Assembly (NCBI GenBank): GCA_902495265.1
Contig: CABUWR010000090.1
Location: 1-5,937, forward strand
DNA length: 5,937 bases
From: an uncultured Collinsella sp.
Lineage (GTDB): Bacteria; Actinomycetota; Coriobacteriia; Coriobacteriales; Coriobacteriaceae
Direction: 5' to 3'
Under the pieces are notes generated by a model that was given only the letters and a program-made list of their open reading frames with translations, had not been told where the DNA came from and did no database searches. A program made the position numbers and the translations under genes. Shown piece by piece: positions 1 through 4,909 of this stretch. The first letter of the stretch is position 1, and every line of letters begins with the position of its first letter.

Positions 1-333
1 CTTGGCGTAAACGATTTGGTTGTCGTCGTTGAGCACGGCGAGCTTAACGGTGGTGGAGCCCACGTCGATGCCCAGGTGCAGGTTGCCACGAGCGTTCTCG
101 GGGTTGAAGATCGCGCCCTCGGGGGCGTGGGCGGCGGCTACGGGCTCAGCGGCGGTAGCGGGCTCGCTGGCGACGGACGTCTCCCCTGCCGCGTTCTTGG
201 CATCGGCAACTGCCTCGGCAACTTTCTCGGCAGCCGCGGTCGCGGCCTTCTGCGCGGCGTCCACCACGGCGGGCGCGGCCTCGCGCGCGGCAGCGACCAT
301 ACGGTCCTTGATGCCCTCGACGAGTTTGCTCAT
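1..333 (-). CDS. 2-hydroxyacyl-CoA dehydratase activase, N-terminal part (partial, cut by left edge)
   Basis: The 111 visible codons end at the window edge, so the 3' end is missing. Residues 87-101 carry the phosphate-1 loop of the BadF/BadG/BcrA/BcrD ASKHA ATPase family (LGIDVGSTTVKLAVL). Members of this family use ATP hydrolysis to inject an electron, through a [4Fe-4S] cluster, into 2-hydroxyacyl-CoA (for example 2-hydroxyglutaryl-CoA) dehydratases; the cluster ligands would lie outside the window. Before this domain is an unusual extension of about 85 residues. Residues 1-50 are Ala/Lys/Glu-rich and probably a long amphipathic helix; residues 51-75 are an Ala/Pro/Glu linker. The ATG at 333 has a good ribosome site (AAGAGGAG, 6 nt away). 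The gene starts 12 bp after the TetR gene stop, and the ribosome site abuts that stop, so operon membership and possible translational coupling are inferred. Large fused activase-dehydratase proteins of over 1000 residues exist in anaerobes; whether this is one cannot be seen. Confidence 0.85.
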   Translation of the reverse strand, partial: MSKLVEGIKDRMVAAAREAAPAVVDAAQKAATAAAEKVAEAVADAKNAAGETSVASEPATAAEPVAAAHAPEGAIFNPENARGNLHLGIDVGSTTVKLAVLNDDNQIVYAK

Positions 334-345
334 CTGTCTCTCCTC

Positions 346-1056
346 TTAGTTGTTGGACTCGATGGTTGCGGCGGTGTCGACCGCGTCCTCGAGCTGCAAA
401 TTCAATAACTTCATGCCGTACTCCGGCACGTTAATATCGATGGGTTGGCCATACAGGTCGCCGGGGCGCACAAAGGCGAGCACCGTCATAATGCGCGCCA
501 TGGCCTCGGGCGATTCGGTGAGCCCACGCTCAAACCAGCGCTGAATCATGCCGACCTCGGCACTCACGACGTAGGTGACGTAGTAGTCAAAGAACGTGCC
601 CAGCGCTAGGCCCAAAATGCCCGTCTGCGCACGCGGCACCACAGCCTCACGAGCGGTGTCGATAATTCTTTTAATGAAGGCCTGGTCGCCGCCCGGACCC
701 AGCAGCGCACCGATCAAGTCGCGGTTGGCCGCAAGATAACGCAGCAGCTCAACCGAACCGGGCGCCGGCTCGAGCTCATCGATGTTGTGGTAGAGATCGG
801 GCAGCTGAGCTGCGGTGATGAGCTCAATGCGCTCACGGATCTCGGCCAGCAATCCGTCCTCGATTTGATTGATAAAGTCGGGGATATCGCGGTAGTGCGA
901 ATAGAACGTGCGGCGCGTAAGACCGGCGCGCTCGGTGAGCGACGCAACGTTAATGCGCGAAAGGTCGCCGCTTTCGGCAAGCTCGCTGGCAAGCGCCTGG
1001 CGAAGGGCACGCTGCGAGCGAAGGGACCGGCGATCACATTTCTCGAGCTGGGACAA
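346..1056 (-). CDS. TetR/AcrR-family transcriptional regulator (TTG start), upstream of the activase gene
   Basis: The 236-residue protein has a TetR-type N-terminal DNA-binding domain: basic helix 1 at residues 9-28 and helix-turn-helix around residues 35-56, including AGLTRRTFYSHYRDI, which matches the family's recognition helix and its Tyr/His-Tyr-Arg end. The remainder is helical and ligand-binding-like (residues 70-215) and does not identify a ligand. The start is TTG: an in-frame TAA lies just upstream, the codon is preceded by AAGGAGG with a 4-nt gap, and no in-frame ATG occurs before residue 170. The gene is followed after 12 bp by the dehydratase activase gene on the same strand, so it probably controls that gene and itself. 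Upstream are two tandem operator-like repeats at 1086-1123. The effector may be an acyl-CoA or fatty acid, given the neighbour, but nothing in the sequence proves this. Confidence 0.9.
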   Translation of the reverse strand: MSQLEKCDRRSLRSQRALRQALASELAESGDLSRINVASLTERAGLTRRTFYSHYRDIPDFINQIEDGLLAEIRERIELITAAQLPDLYHNIDELEPAPGSVELLRYLAANRDLIGALLGPGGDQAFIKRIIDTAREAVVPRAQTGILGLALGTFFDYYVTYVVSAEVGMIQRWFERGLTESPEAMARIMTVLAFVRPGDLYGQPIDINVPEYGMKLLNLQLEDAVDTAATIESNN

Positions 1057-1078
1057 GCGTCCTCCTTGTTACTCAACC

Positions 1079-1126
1079 TGTGCGCTATTGCACAGTGCGA
1101 GTATTATTGCACACCGTGTGTATCAA
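1079..1126 (-). promoter_or_regulatory. Promoter and tandem operator-like repeats of the TTG-start TetR gene
   Basis: Two 19-bp tandem repeats lie back to back: 1086-1104 (TATTGCACAGTGCGAGTAT) and 1105-1123 (TATTGCACACCGTGTGTAT), with 15 of 19 bases identical. Each contains an odd-centred palindrome, GCAC-A-GTGC at 1090-1098 and CACAC-C-GTGTG at 1110-1120, with centres 21 bp apart, close to two helical turns. A further TGTGC/GCACA pair spans 1079-1094. On the minus strand an extended -10 (TGC-AATAAT, hexamer at 1103-1108) sits inside the repeats, giving a leader of about 40 nt before the TTG at 1056; no good -35 is seen. The layout fits autorepression by the TetR protein. The promoter is a weaker call than the repeats. 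Confidence 0.5.
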
Positions 1127-1145
1127 CACGTAAAGGCAATATTTT

Positions 1146-1180
1146 GGATGTGACAGGGGGAGTGTCCCTTTGTCACATCC
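1146..1180. repeat. REP-like palindrome, copy 1 (TGTGACA family)
   Basis: Perfect 10-bp arms GGATGTGACA / TGTCACATCC enclose GGGGGA-GTG-TCCCTT, which extends the stem to 16 pairs with two G-T wobbles when read on the plus strand. A close copy occurs at 1873-1903 in the same orientation. There is no T-run on either side, so a classical Rho-independent terminator is unlikely. Short palindromes of this type are often dispersed REP elements mobilised by REP-associated tyrosine transposases; no such gene is in the window. Confidence 0.75.
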
Positions 1181-1208
1181 CGCCTGGCTTTTGGAGCGGC
1201 ATTACCGA

Positions 1209-1237
1209 TTGTCCGAAATGGCATTCGTGGGTAGAAT
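1209..1237 (+). promoter_or_regulatory. Candidate plus-strand promoter for antisense RNA
   Basis: TTGTCC (1209-1214) and TAGAAT (1232-1237) are separated by 17 bp, matching the sigma-A consensus at 4 of 6 and 5 of 6 positions. The predicted start near 1244 points into the 3' end of the minus-strand peptide gene at 1306-1431. The same TAGAAT -10 is found at the peptide gene's own candidate promoter. Confidence 0.4.
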
Positions 1238-1243
1238 AGTGTC

Positions 1244-1335
1244 GACGGCAGCCCAAGTTGTAGCTGGCTGGGCAACGCCGTTGTTTGCATTAGGGGGTCA
1301 ACGCCTTAGCGGCGGCGACCCCTTCTGTTGCGCTT
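1244..1335 (+). ncRNA. Candidate antisense RNA (type I antitoxin-like)
   Basis: Transcription from the promoter at 1209-1237 would give an RNA of about 90 nt. Its first part can fold as ACGGC-a-GCCCA, a 13-nt loop, TGGGC-aac-GCCGT (about 1245-1284). Its second part is the strong hairpin at 1292-1324. The last 30 nt or so are fully complementary to the end of the hydrophobic peptide coding region, and the rest to its 3' untranslated region. Convergent genes overlapping at their 3' ends are the arrangement of known type I systems such as txpA/RatA and bsrG/SR4 of Bacillus subtilis. Both ends are predictions, and the U-tract after the hairpin is poor, so the RNA may be longer. Confidence 0.33.
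1292..1324 (+). terminator. Hairpin at the shared 3' end of the peptide gene and antisense RNA
   Basis: AGGGGGTC (1292-1299) pairs with GACCCCTT (1317-1324), including one G-U pair on the plus strand. An AA/GC internal loop follows, then CGCC/GGCG with loop TTAGC. The peptide stop codon (minus-strand TAA) lies in that loop. The following CTGTTGCGCTT has few Ts, so termination is probably moderate. The wobble pair works only on the plus strand, which favours the plus-strand RNA as the folding partner. Confidence 0.4.
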
Positions 1336-1431
1336 CGAACGCTGCTTGAGTGCCTCGGAAAGGCCGACAAGCGCCGTGAAGAACGAGACCAAAGCGGTCA
1401 GAAGTCTCACGAAATCAATCAAATCGGTCAT
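1306..1431 (-). CDS. Small hydrophobic peptide with Arg-rich tail, candidate type I toxin (41 residues)
   Basis: The ORF encodes 41 residues. It begins MTDLIDFVRLL; residues 4-24 form a single hydrophobic, probably membrane-spanning helix with one Arg at position 9; residues 29-41 are a cationic tail with 9 Lys/Arg in 13. This layout is typical of membrane-depolarising type I toxins and small holin-like peptides, though I recognise no specific family. The ATG at 1431 follows GGAGGTGAT, a 9-nt perfect match to the 16S rRNA 3' end, 4 nt before the ATG at its 3' edge (8 nt from GGAGG). That site is masked by a hairpin at 1441-1457. A promoter with a LexA-like box lies upstream (1496-1540), and a convergent plus-strand RNA is predicted at the 3' end. 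It could instead be a fortuitous ORF or an unrelated small membrane protein, but ribosome site, composition and regulation agree. Confidence 0.6.
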   Translation of the reverse strand: MTDLIDFVRLLTALVSFFTALVGLSEALKQRSKRNRRGRRR

Positions 1432-1439
1432 GGGCATCA

Positions 1440-1458
1440 CCTCCCATCAGATGGAGGG
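1440..1458 (-). promoter_or_regulatory. Hairpin masking an extended Shine-Dalgarno sequence
   Basis: On the minus strand CCTCCAT (1457-1451) pairs with ATG(G)GAGG (1448-1441) across the 3-nt loop CTG at 1450-1448, with one bulged G. The 3' arm is the first part of the Shine-Dalgarno sequence of the 41-residue peptide gene. Very strong ribosome sites hidden in local structure are a recurring property of type I toxin mRNAs. Confidence 0.5.
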
Positions 1459-1495
1459 CGCTGCCCGGCACATGGAACTGCCGTCAACGATACCG

Positions 1496-1525
1496 ATTCT
1501 ATCAAAGCGCAGTTAGATATGCGAA
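1496..1525 (-). promoter_or_regulatory. Candidate promoter of the hydrophobic peptide gene
   Basis: Reading the minus strand, TTCGCA (1525-1520) and TAGAAT (1501-1496) are 18 bp apart, matching the consensus at 4 of 6 and 5 of 6 positions. The predicted start near 1489 gives a leader of about 58 nt containing the masked ribosome site. The -35 overlaps the LexA-like inverted repeat at 1517-1540. Confidence 0.45.
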
Positions 1526-1540
1526 TGTTTGTTCGTATAT
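1517..1540. promoter_or_regulatory. LexA (SOS) box-like operator
   Basis: The minus-strand core CGAAC-AAAC-ATTCG (1535-1522) differs by one base from the CGAAC-N4-GTTCG box used by LexA in Gram-positive bacteria and actinobacteria. The symmetry extends to 9-bp arms, ATATGCGAA and TTCGTATAT, with one mismatch. It overlaps the candidate -35 of the small peptide gene, so a bound repressor would block transcription. The LexA assignment is from motif resemblance; no lexA gene is in the window. Confidence 0.45.
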
Positions 1541-1551
1541 CAGAAGATCGG

Positions 1552-1596
1552 AGCTCGGGTATGGCGAAGGAACGGTTCCTTTGCCATACCAGAGCT
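1552..1596. repeat. Long near-perfect palindrome, REP-like
   Basis: The inner arms GGTATGGCGAAGGAA and TTCCTTTGCCATACC (1558-1590) have a single G-T pair and a 3-nt loop. After one mismatch the stem continues with AGCTC/GAGCT, giving 45 bp overall. Read on the minus strand its core CAAAGGAAC resembles CAAAGGGAC in the copies at 1146-1180 and 1873-1903, but the outer arms differ. No T-tract follows on either strand, so I call it a repeat-type palindrome rather than a terminator. Confidence 0.6.
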
Positions 1597-1872
1597 TGTC
1601 GCCGAACTGCTACCTACATTTTTCAAGTTATTCGGCCACGCTGCTGGTTCTGCATAAATGCACCGCCGGGATTATCTGAGAGTTTTTGTCCTTATTTGAG
1701 CGCATGCATGCCCATTTGCTCACTTACGTCACCGAATCAAACACCATTAGAGGTATGAATGTTCCTGAAAGGGAATCTTTAGCCATTTAACGACCTCCGA
1801 CAGGCCGAATAACTCGAAATTTGTTGGTGGCGAAAGCGTAACAGTCCTATACGCCAAAAGCCGGCATCTCCC
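1597..1872. other. Intergenic stretch without an assignable gene
   Basis: No convincing protein or RNA gene is seen here. On the minus strand a 20-codon ORF (1786-1724, MAKDSLSGTF...) has a GGAGGT ribosome site with a 6-nt gap. A 31-codon GTG-start ORF (1723-1628) begins directly after its stop with almost no ribosome site. The other frames contain frequent stops. These could be translated leader peptides, degenerate coding remains or chance. The base composition is visibly more AT-rich than the flanking genes. Confidence 0.4.
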
Positions 1873-1903
1873 ATGTGACAGAGGGGCTGTCCCTTTGTCA
1901 CAT
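1873..1903. repeat. REP-like palindrome, copy 2 (TGTGACA family)
   Basis: Arms ATGTGACA / TGTCACAT enclose GAGGGG-CTG-TCCCTT; two G-T wobbles extend the stem to about 14 pairs on the plus strand. It is nearly identical to 1146-1180. Its edge shares one base with the stop codon of the HAD phosphatase gene (TAA, 1905-1903), so it could protect or define the 3' end of that mRNA despite lacking a U-tract. Confidence 0.75.
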
Positions 1904-2760
1904 TATTCGATAATGGTGCGGGAGTTTTGCTTGCGCATGGTGACGAGCATGTGTTTGGGGACGGCATGGACCATGCAGCTGCCGATGGTCGCGGTCGCGG
2001 CGGCCTTAGCTGCATCGCTTGCGTTTTTGGTCGCGTAGCTGTGACGGAAACGCTTGAGCATGGCGATATCGTTGCCGCCGTCGCCGTAGACCGCAACCTC
2101 GTCCTCGGCAATGCCGTAGTAGCCCGCCAGCCAGGCCACGCTCTCGCCCTTGTTGCACGCCACGTCCGTGATCTCGAACATCACCGGATCGAACGGCGCG
2201 TTGACCACGCGGTCCGAGCGCTCGGCCAAATACGTCTTAAGGTCGCGCTCCAGCTCGGGCGAGGTCACGCGGCAGTTGATCTTACACACATCGTGGCGCA
2301 GGATGTCGCCGATCGACTGATCGAAATACTGCTCCTCGTGATAGCCGCCACGCGCGCGCATACCGCGCATCACGATGCGCTTGATAGGGCTGTCCTTCTT
2401 AAAACCCGCCTGGTGCATCTCGAACGAACCGCTCGAGAACATGCCGTCGGGCGTGGAGCAGTCGAAGCAAATGTCCGGGAACGCCTTGAGCAGCTCCTCG
2501 GTAACCTGCGGGTCGATGGTCCAGGTCTTGAGCACTTCGCCATGGCTGTTGCGCACGATAGATCCGTTGGAGCAGCAGGCGTCGAGTGCCAGACCTGTAA
2601 AGCCATGCTCGCCGATCGGCAGCGTCGAGCGTCCGGTCGCGGGAACCACATGCAGGCCGGCCTCGGTCAGCTCGCGAATGGCACGGCGGATGGTCCCGTC
2701 TGCCTCGTGCAGGGCGTTCAGCAGCGTTCCGTCTAAGTCACTCGCAAACATCTTGATCAT
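1903..2760 (-). CDS. Cof-type HAD-IIB family phosphatase
   Basis: The 285-residue protein has the four HAD motifs in order: motif I at residues 8-12 (DLDGT, nucleophile Asp8 and acid/base Asp10), motif II at 41-45 (ATGRS), Lys204 in NKG as motif III, and motif IV at 226-231 (GDGGND, Mg2+ ligands). The large insertion between motifs II and III is the C2-type cap of the Cof/YidA-like subfamily, cytosolic phosphatases of sugar phosphates, FMN or PLP-type substrates; the actual substrate cannot be read. I chose the ATG at 2760 because AAGGAG then has a normal gap (10 nt, counted from the last G of AAGGAG); the ATG two codons upstream (2766) would leave only 4 nt. Upstream is the exporter gene, 115 bp away, with no terminator seen between them. 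A 54-bp inverted repeat covers promoter and ribosome site. A REP-like palindrome abuts the stop. Confidence 0.9.
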   Translation of the reverse strand: MIKMFASDLDGTLLNALHEADGTIRRAIRELTEAGLHVVPATGRSTLPIGEHGFTGLALDACCSNGSIVRNSHGEVLKTWTIDPQVTEELLKAFPDICFDCSTPDGMFSSGSFEMHQAGFKKDSPIKRIVMRGMRARGGYHEEQYFDQSIGDILRHDVCKINCRVTSPELERDLKTYLAERSDRVVNAPFDPVMFEITDVACNKGESVAWLAGYYGIAEDEVAVYGDGGNDIAMLKRFRHSYATKNASDAAKAAATATIGSCMVHAVPKHMLVTMRKQNSRTIIE

Positions 2761-2814
2761 GGGCATGCCTCTCCTTCGTCTGCACGATATTGTAGACGAA
2801 GGAGAGGCATGCCC
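2761..2814 (-). promoter_or_regulatory. 54-bp inverted repeat over promoter and ribosome site of the HAD phosphatase gene
   Basis: Two perfect 21-bp arms (2761-2781 and 2794-2814) flank a 12-bp spacer. On the minus strand the candidate -10 TACAAT (2794-2789) starts at the last base of the first arm and runs into the spacer; the -35 is weak (TTGGGC with a 16-bp gap). The predicted transcript start is about 2782, next to the second arm, which contains the AAGGAG ribosome site and ends directly before the ATG at 2760. A transcript coming from the exporter gene would contain both arms and hide the ribosome site; one from the local promoter would not. The inverted repeat is certain, the promoter moderate, the mechanism inferred. 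There is no T-run, so it is not a typical terminator. Confidence 0.7.
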
Positions 2815-2875
2815 AAACAATGCCGTCCCGGCGCGACGTGCCACCGCCTCCACAATTTCACGGTGTCCCAGCGCG

Positions 2876-4138
2876 TTAAGACAATCGCCACAAGCGACTT
2901 TTCAGCCGATAAAACAGCGCCGTCGTCAACGTCAACACCGCCAACATGCCTGCGAATACAATCGCCGGTGTCCATCGATCATATGCGAGCCCGTAAACCA
3001 ATTGGCCAATAGGCGTTGCACAGGAAAGCATCATATAAACGAGTGCCAGCACTTTTCCGCAGAGTTCCTTTGGCGCTGACCGCTGAACAAATGAAACGAT
3101 TTCGACCGATGCAATGCTTGCCCACGCCATGACCCATGCCGAGCCGGCCGCAAGCGCGGCAAACGCTAATTCATCAGGACCGCTCAGTAGCGTGACAATA
3201 ATCGGTACGACTCCAAAACAAATCATCGCAACATATCGACATATGCCCTTGAAGGAAAAACGATGCGGCCAAATACCGACCAAACCACTGCCGACAAGAC
3301 CACCTAAGCCCATAGCCACCTCAATAATCCCAACAAAGGATGACTGCATTCCGAGATGCTTTGCAACAATAACGGGAGTACCAATCGTTAACCCGACTAA
3401 CGCAAGGTTCAAATTAGCCGCAAGCAAAAACGCAACGAGCAATGATGCGTTTTGAACCAGGTACCGAATCGACTCCCGGAAATCGCTTCGGCATGTCGAG
3501 CAAGTCGTACTGTCCCCCGTCATTCCAGATGAGGCATATCGCTTGAGTGCGCCCCCGAACAGCAGGGCTGACATCGCAAACGTCAACGCCGCGGTTTCGC
3601 ATAGAGCATCGATACCAAAGCACCCATAGACTGCCGTCCCGACTACAGGCCCCAAGATATTGCTCGCCATGGTTACCTGCGAGACCAACGCTGTGGCACG
3701 CTCAACCTTTTCTTGGCCCATCATGTGCACCGTCTCAATTTGAAGCATCGGTTTCAGCAGCGATTGGATGCCATATTGGACGCAAAGTATTGCCACCACG
3801 ACAACGGCAAGAGGCAGCGACCGCTTCATGGGGATAAACAACAGCGATGCAGCCATCAGAACAATGCCGAGCACCACAAGAACCCCGCGATGTCTCCCGC
3901 GATCCGCCAAGATTCCGCCAGCCGGAGTCGCAAGCACGCCCGGCACGAACGCTATCGCCGCGACGGCACCATATAACGTTGATGAGCCGCTGCAATCGAA
4001 CAAGTAAAGCGGGCACGCAAAGCACAGTGCCGACAACATCGAATACGCGCACAGCTGTGCAACAAGAAGACCGAAAAGCCTGATAGATCGCACTGTTTTA
4101 TGCGCTAACGAGACGCTACTCCTCCGCATTCCAGCCAT
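2876..4138 (-). CDS. MFS transporter, DHA3/MFS_3-like drug efflux type
   Basis: The 420-residue protein is built of hydrophobic helices compatible with 12 membrane segments, with a hydrophilic central loop at about residues 199-226. The MFS motif A lies after the second helix at residues 74-84 (GGILADRGRHR). The VQRSAPKELCGKV segment at 351-363 resembles the corresponding loop of MFS_3 exporters such as macrolide and tetracycline-type pumps. The likely role is proton-driven export of a small toxic compound across the cytoplasmic membrane; the substrate is not inferable. The start at 4138 has AGAGGGG at a suitable distance. The gene follows a TetR gene, with a terminator and two matching operators around its 5' region, pointing to ligand-induced expression. 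It looks more AT-rich than the genes on either side and is Cys-rich (for example CSTC at 213-216), consistent with acquisition by transfer. Confidence 0.88.
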   Translation of the reverse strand: MAGMRRSSVSLAHKTVRSIRLFGLLVAQLCAYSMLSALCFACPLYLFDCSGSSTLYGAVAAIAFVPGVLATPAGGILADRGRHRGVLVVLGIVLMAASLLFIPMKRSLPLAVVVVAILCVQYGIQSLLKPMLQIETVHMMGQEKVERATALVSQVTMASNILGPVVGTAVYGCFGIDALCETAALTFAMSALLFGGALKRYASSGMTGDSTTCSTCRSDFRESIRYLVQNASLLVAFLLAANLNLALVGLTIGTPVIVAKHLGMQSSFVGIIEVAMGLGGLVGSGLVGIWPHRFSFKGICRYVAMICFGVVPIIVTLLSGPDELAFAALAAGSAWVMAWASIASVEIVSFVQRSAPKELCGKVLALVYMMLSCATPIGQLVYGLAYDRWTPAIVFAGMLAVLTLTTALFYRLKSRLWRLS

Positions 4139-4152
4139 AAGCCTGCCCCTCT

Positions 4153-4173
4153 ATACATACCATTAGTATGTAT
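4153..4173. promoter_or_regulatory. TetR operator 1, just upstream of the exporter gene
   Basis: ATACATAC-n5-GTATGTAT is a perfect palindrome with 8-bp arms. It lies 15 bp before the exporter ATG, downstream of or overlapping its promoter, where a bound dimer would block transcription. Its 19-bp core matches operator 2 (4219-4237) at 16 of 19 positions. The adjacent TetR gene is the natural candidate binder. Confidence 0.72.
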
Positions 4174-4184
4174 TTAATGACTTG

Positions 4185-4206
4185 AAAAGGGCAGCCGTGG
4201 CTACCC
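4185..4206 (-). terminator. Rho-independent terminator after the exporter's TetR gene
   Basis: On the minus strand GGGTAGCC-AC-GGCTGCCC forms an 8-pair stem (one U-G pair, 2-nt or 4-nt loop) followed by TTTTC. It sits 34 bp after the TetR stop. It should separate TetR from exporter transcription, or act as a weak attenuator if the exporter is also read from further upstream. Confidence 0.6.
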
Positions 4207-4218
4207 TCACAAATCAAT

Positions 4219-4237
4219 TACATACCGTTGGTATCTA
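4219..4237. promoter_or_regulatory. TetR operator 2, at the end of the TetR gene
   Basis: TACATACC-GTT-GGTATCTA is a palindrome with one mismatched pair per 8-bp arm, 2 bp from the TetR stop codon. It matches operator 1 at 16 of 19 positions. The two centres are about 65 bp apart, close to six helical turns, so cooperative or looped binding is possible. Confidence 0.62.
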
Positions 4238-4239
4238 TA

Positions 4240-4902
4240 TTACCACCCGGCACGGTTCCATACGCCCCAAATCTGGGCCGTTGTCTGGAGCACTTCATTA
4301 CCCAAATCGAGCCCCACCGCGGCCGCCATCTGCGCCAAGCATTGCGCGCGAGCGAGCATTCGGTCCTTGGATTCAAGCGGACGGAACAATGGCAGCAGCC
4401 AAAGATTCGCCAACAACGATACGGCCTCCGCCGCTTCGCGCGGGCATTCACACGCAATGGAGCCGTCGGCGATGCCCTCCTCGATCACTGGCAGGAGATA
4501 GCCATCGGCCGACTCGTCGAACGAGCCCTGGTACTGCATCGCCAGTAGACGCGAGCTTTTTACCGGATCTGCCGCAGGATGCATGCGTGCCCATAGCTCA
4601 ATTTGTGGAACGACAGACTCGGGCGCGTACAGTCGCTTGAGCTTTTGGGCTCCGGTCATATTGCCGATACCAAGTGTTGAGCGACGTTGCTCAACAATCG
4701 GAGCCATTGCCCGATCAAATGCGGCGTTGAAAATCTCTTCTTTGCTCTTAAAGTGATGATAGACAGCGCCCTTGGTCATGCCATCGAGGCGGTCGACGAT
4801 ATCTTGAATGCTCGTCCCCTCATAACCCTGTGCGCAGAATAGCTCCAGCGCCGCGTCGAGAATCTTCGCGACCGTCTCCTCGGGATATTTATTACGCCCC
4901 AT
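4240..4902 (-). CDS. TetR/AcrR-family repressor of the adjacent exporter
   Basis: From the ATG at 4902 the protein has 220 residues. The TetR DNA-binding domain covers residues 1-55: MGRNKYPEETVAKILDAALE as helix 1, then helix-turn-helix TSIQDIVDRL...TKGAVYHHFKSKEEI at about 30-58. The rest is an alpha-helical ligand-binding and dimer domain. An ATG 12 codons upstream (4938) is in frame, but it has no ribosome site and coincides with the predicted transcript start, so I prefer 4902, which has a weak GGATGG site with a 7-nt gap. The gene precedes the MFS exporter on the same strand, and two TACATACC-type operators lie between them, so it most probably represses efflux until a drug-like ligand binds. 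Its own promoter region has a different 12-bp inverted repeat (4910-4963), suggesting separate control. Confidence 0.88.
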   Translation of the reverse strand: MGRNKYPEETVAKILDAALELFCAQGYEGTSIQDIVDRLDGMTKGAVYHHFKSKEEIFNAAFDRAMAPIVEQRRSTLGIGNMTGAQKLKRLYAPESVVPQIELWARMHPAADPVKSSRLLAMQYQGSFDESADGYLLPVIEEGIADGSIACECPREAAEAVSLLANLWLLPLFRPLESKDRMLARAQCLAQMAAAVGLDLGNEVLQTTAQIWGVWNRAGW

Positions 4903-4909
4903 AATCTGT

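Noticed and set aside
16..408. Plus-strand ORF of 130 codons over the activase start
   Set aside because: It is a shadow of the minus-strand activase and TetR genes: Gly/Leu-rich composition from GC-rich codons, no family resemblance, and no ribosome site.
1328..1516. Plus-strand 62-codon ORF opposite the hydrophobic peptide gene
   Set aside because: TTG start without a ribosome site; the minus strand has the much better start signal and a coherent membrane-peptide composition.
1927..2736. Long plus-strand ORF opposite the HAD phosphatase gene
   Set aside because: It mirrors a well-supported minus-strand gene with all HAD motifs; the product is His/Arg/Val-rich with no recognisable domain.
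2761..2814. The 54-bp inverted repeat as a Rho-independent terminator for the exporter gene
   Set aside because: No T-tract follows the stem on either strand; the second arm carries the HAD ribosome site instead.
2767..2853. N-terminal extension of the HAD gene to a GTG at 2853
   Set aside because: The extra 29 to 31 residues are unlike HAD proteins, run through the inverted repeat, and ignore the AAGGAG site directly before the conserved start.
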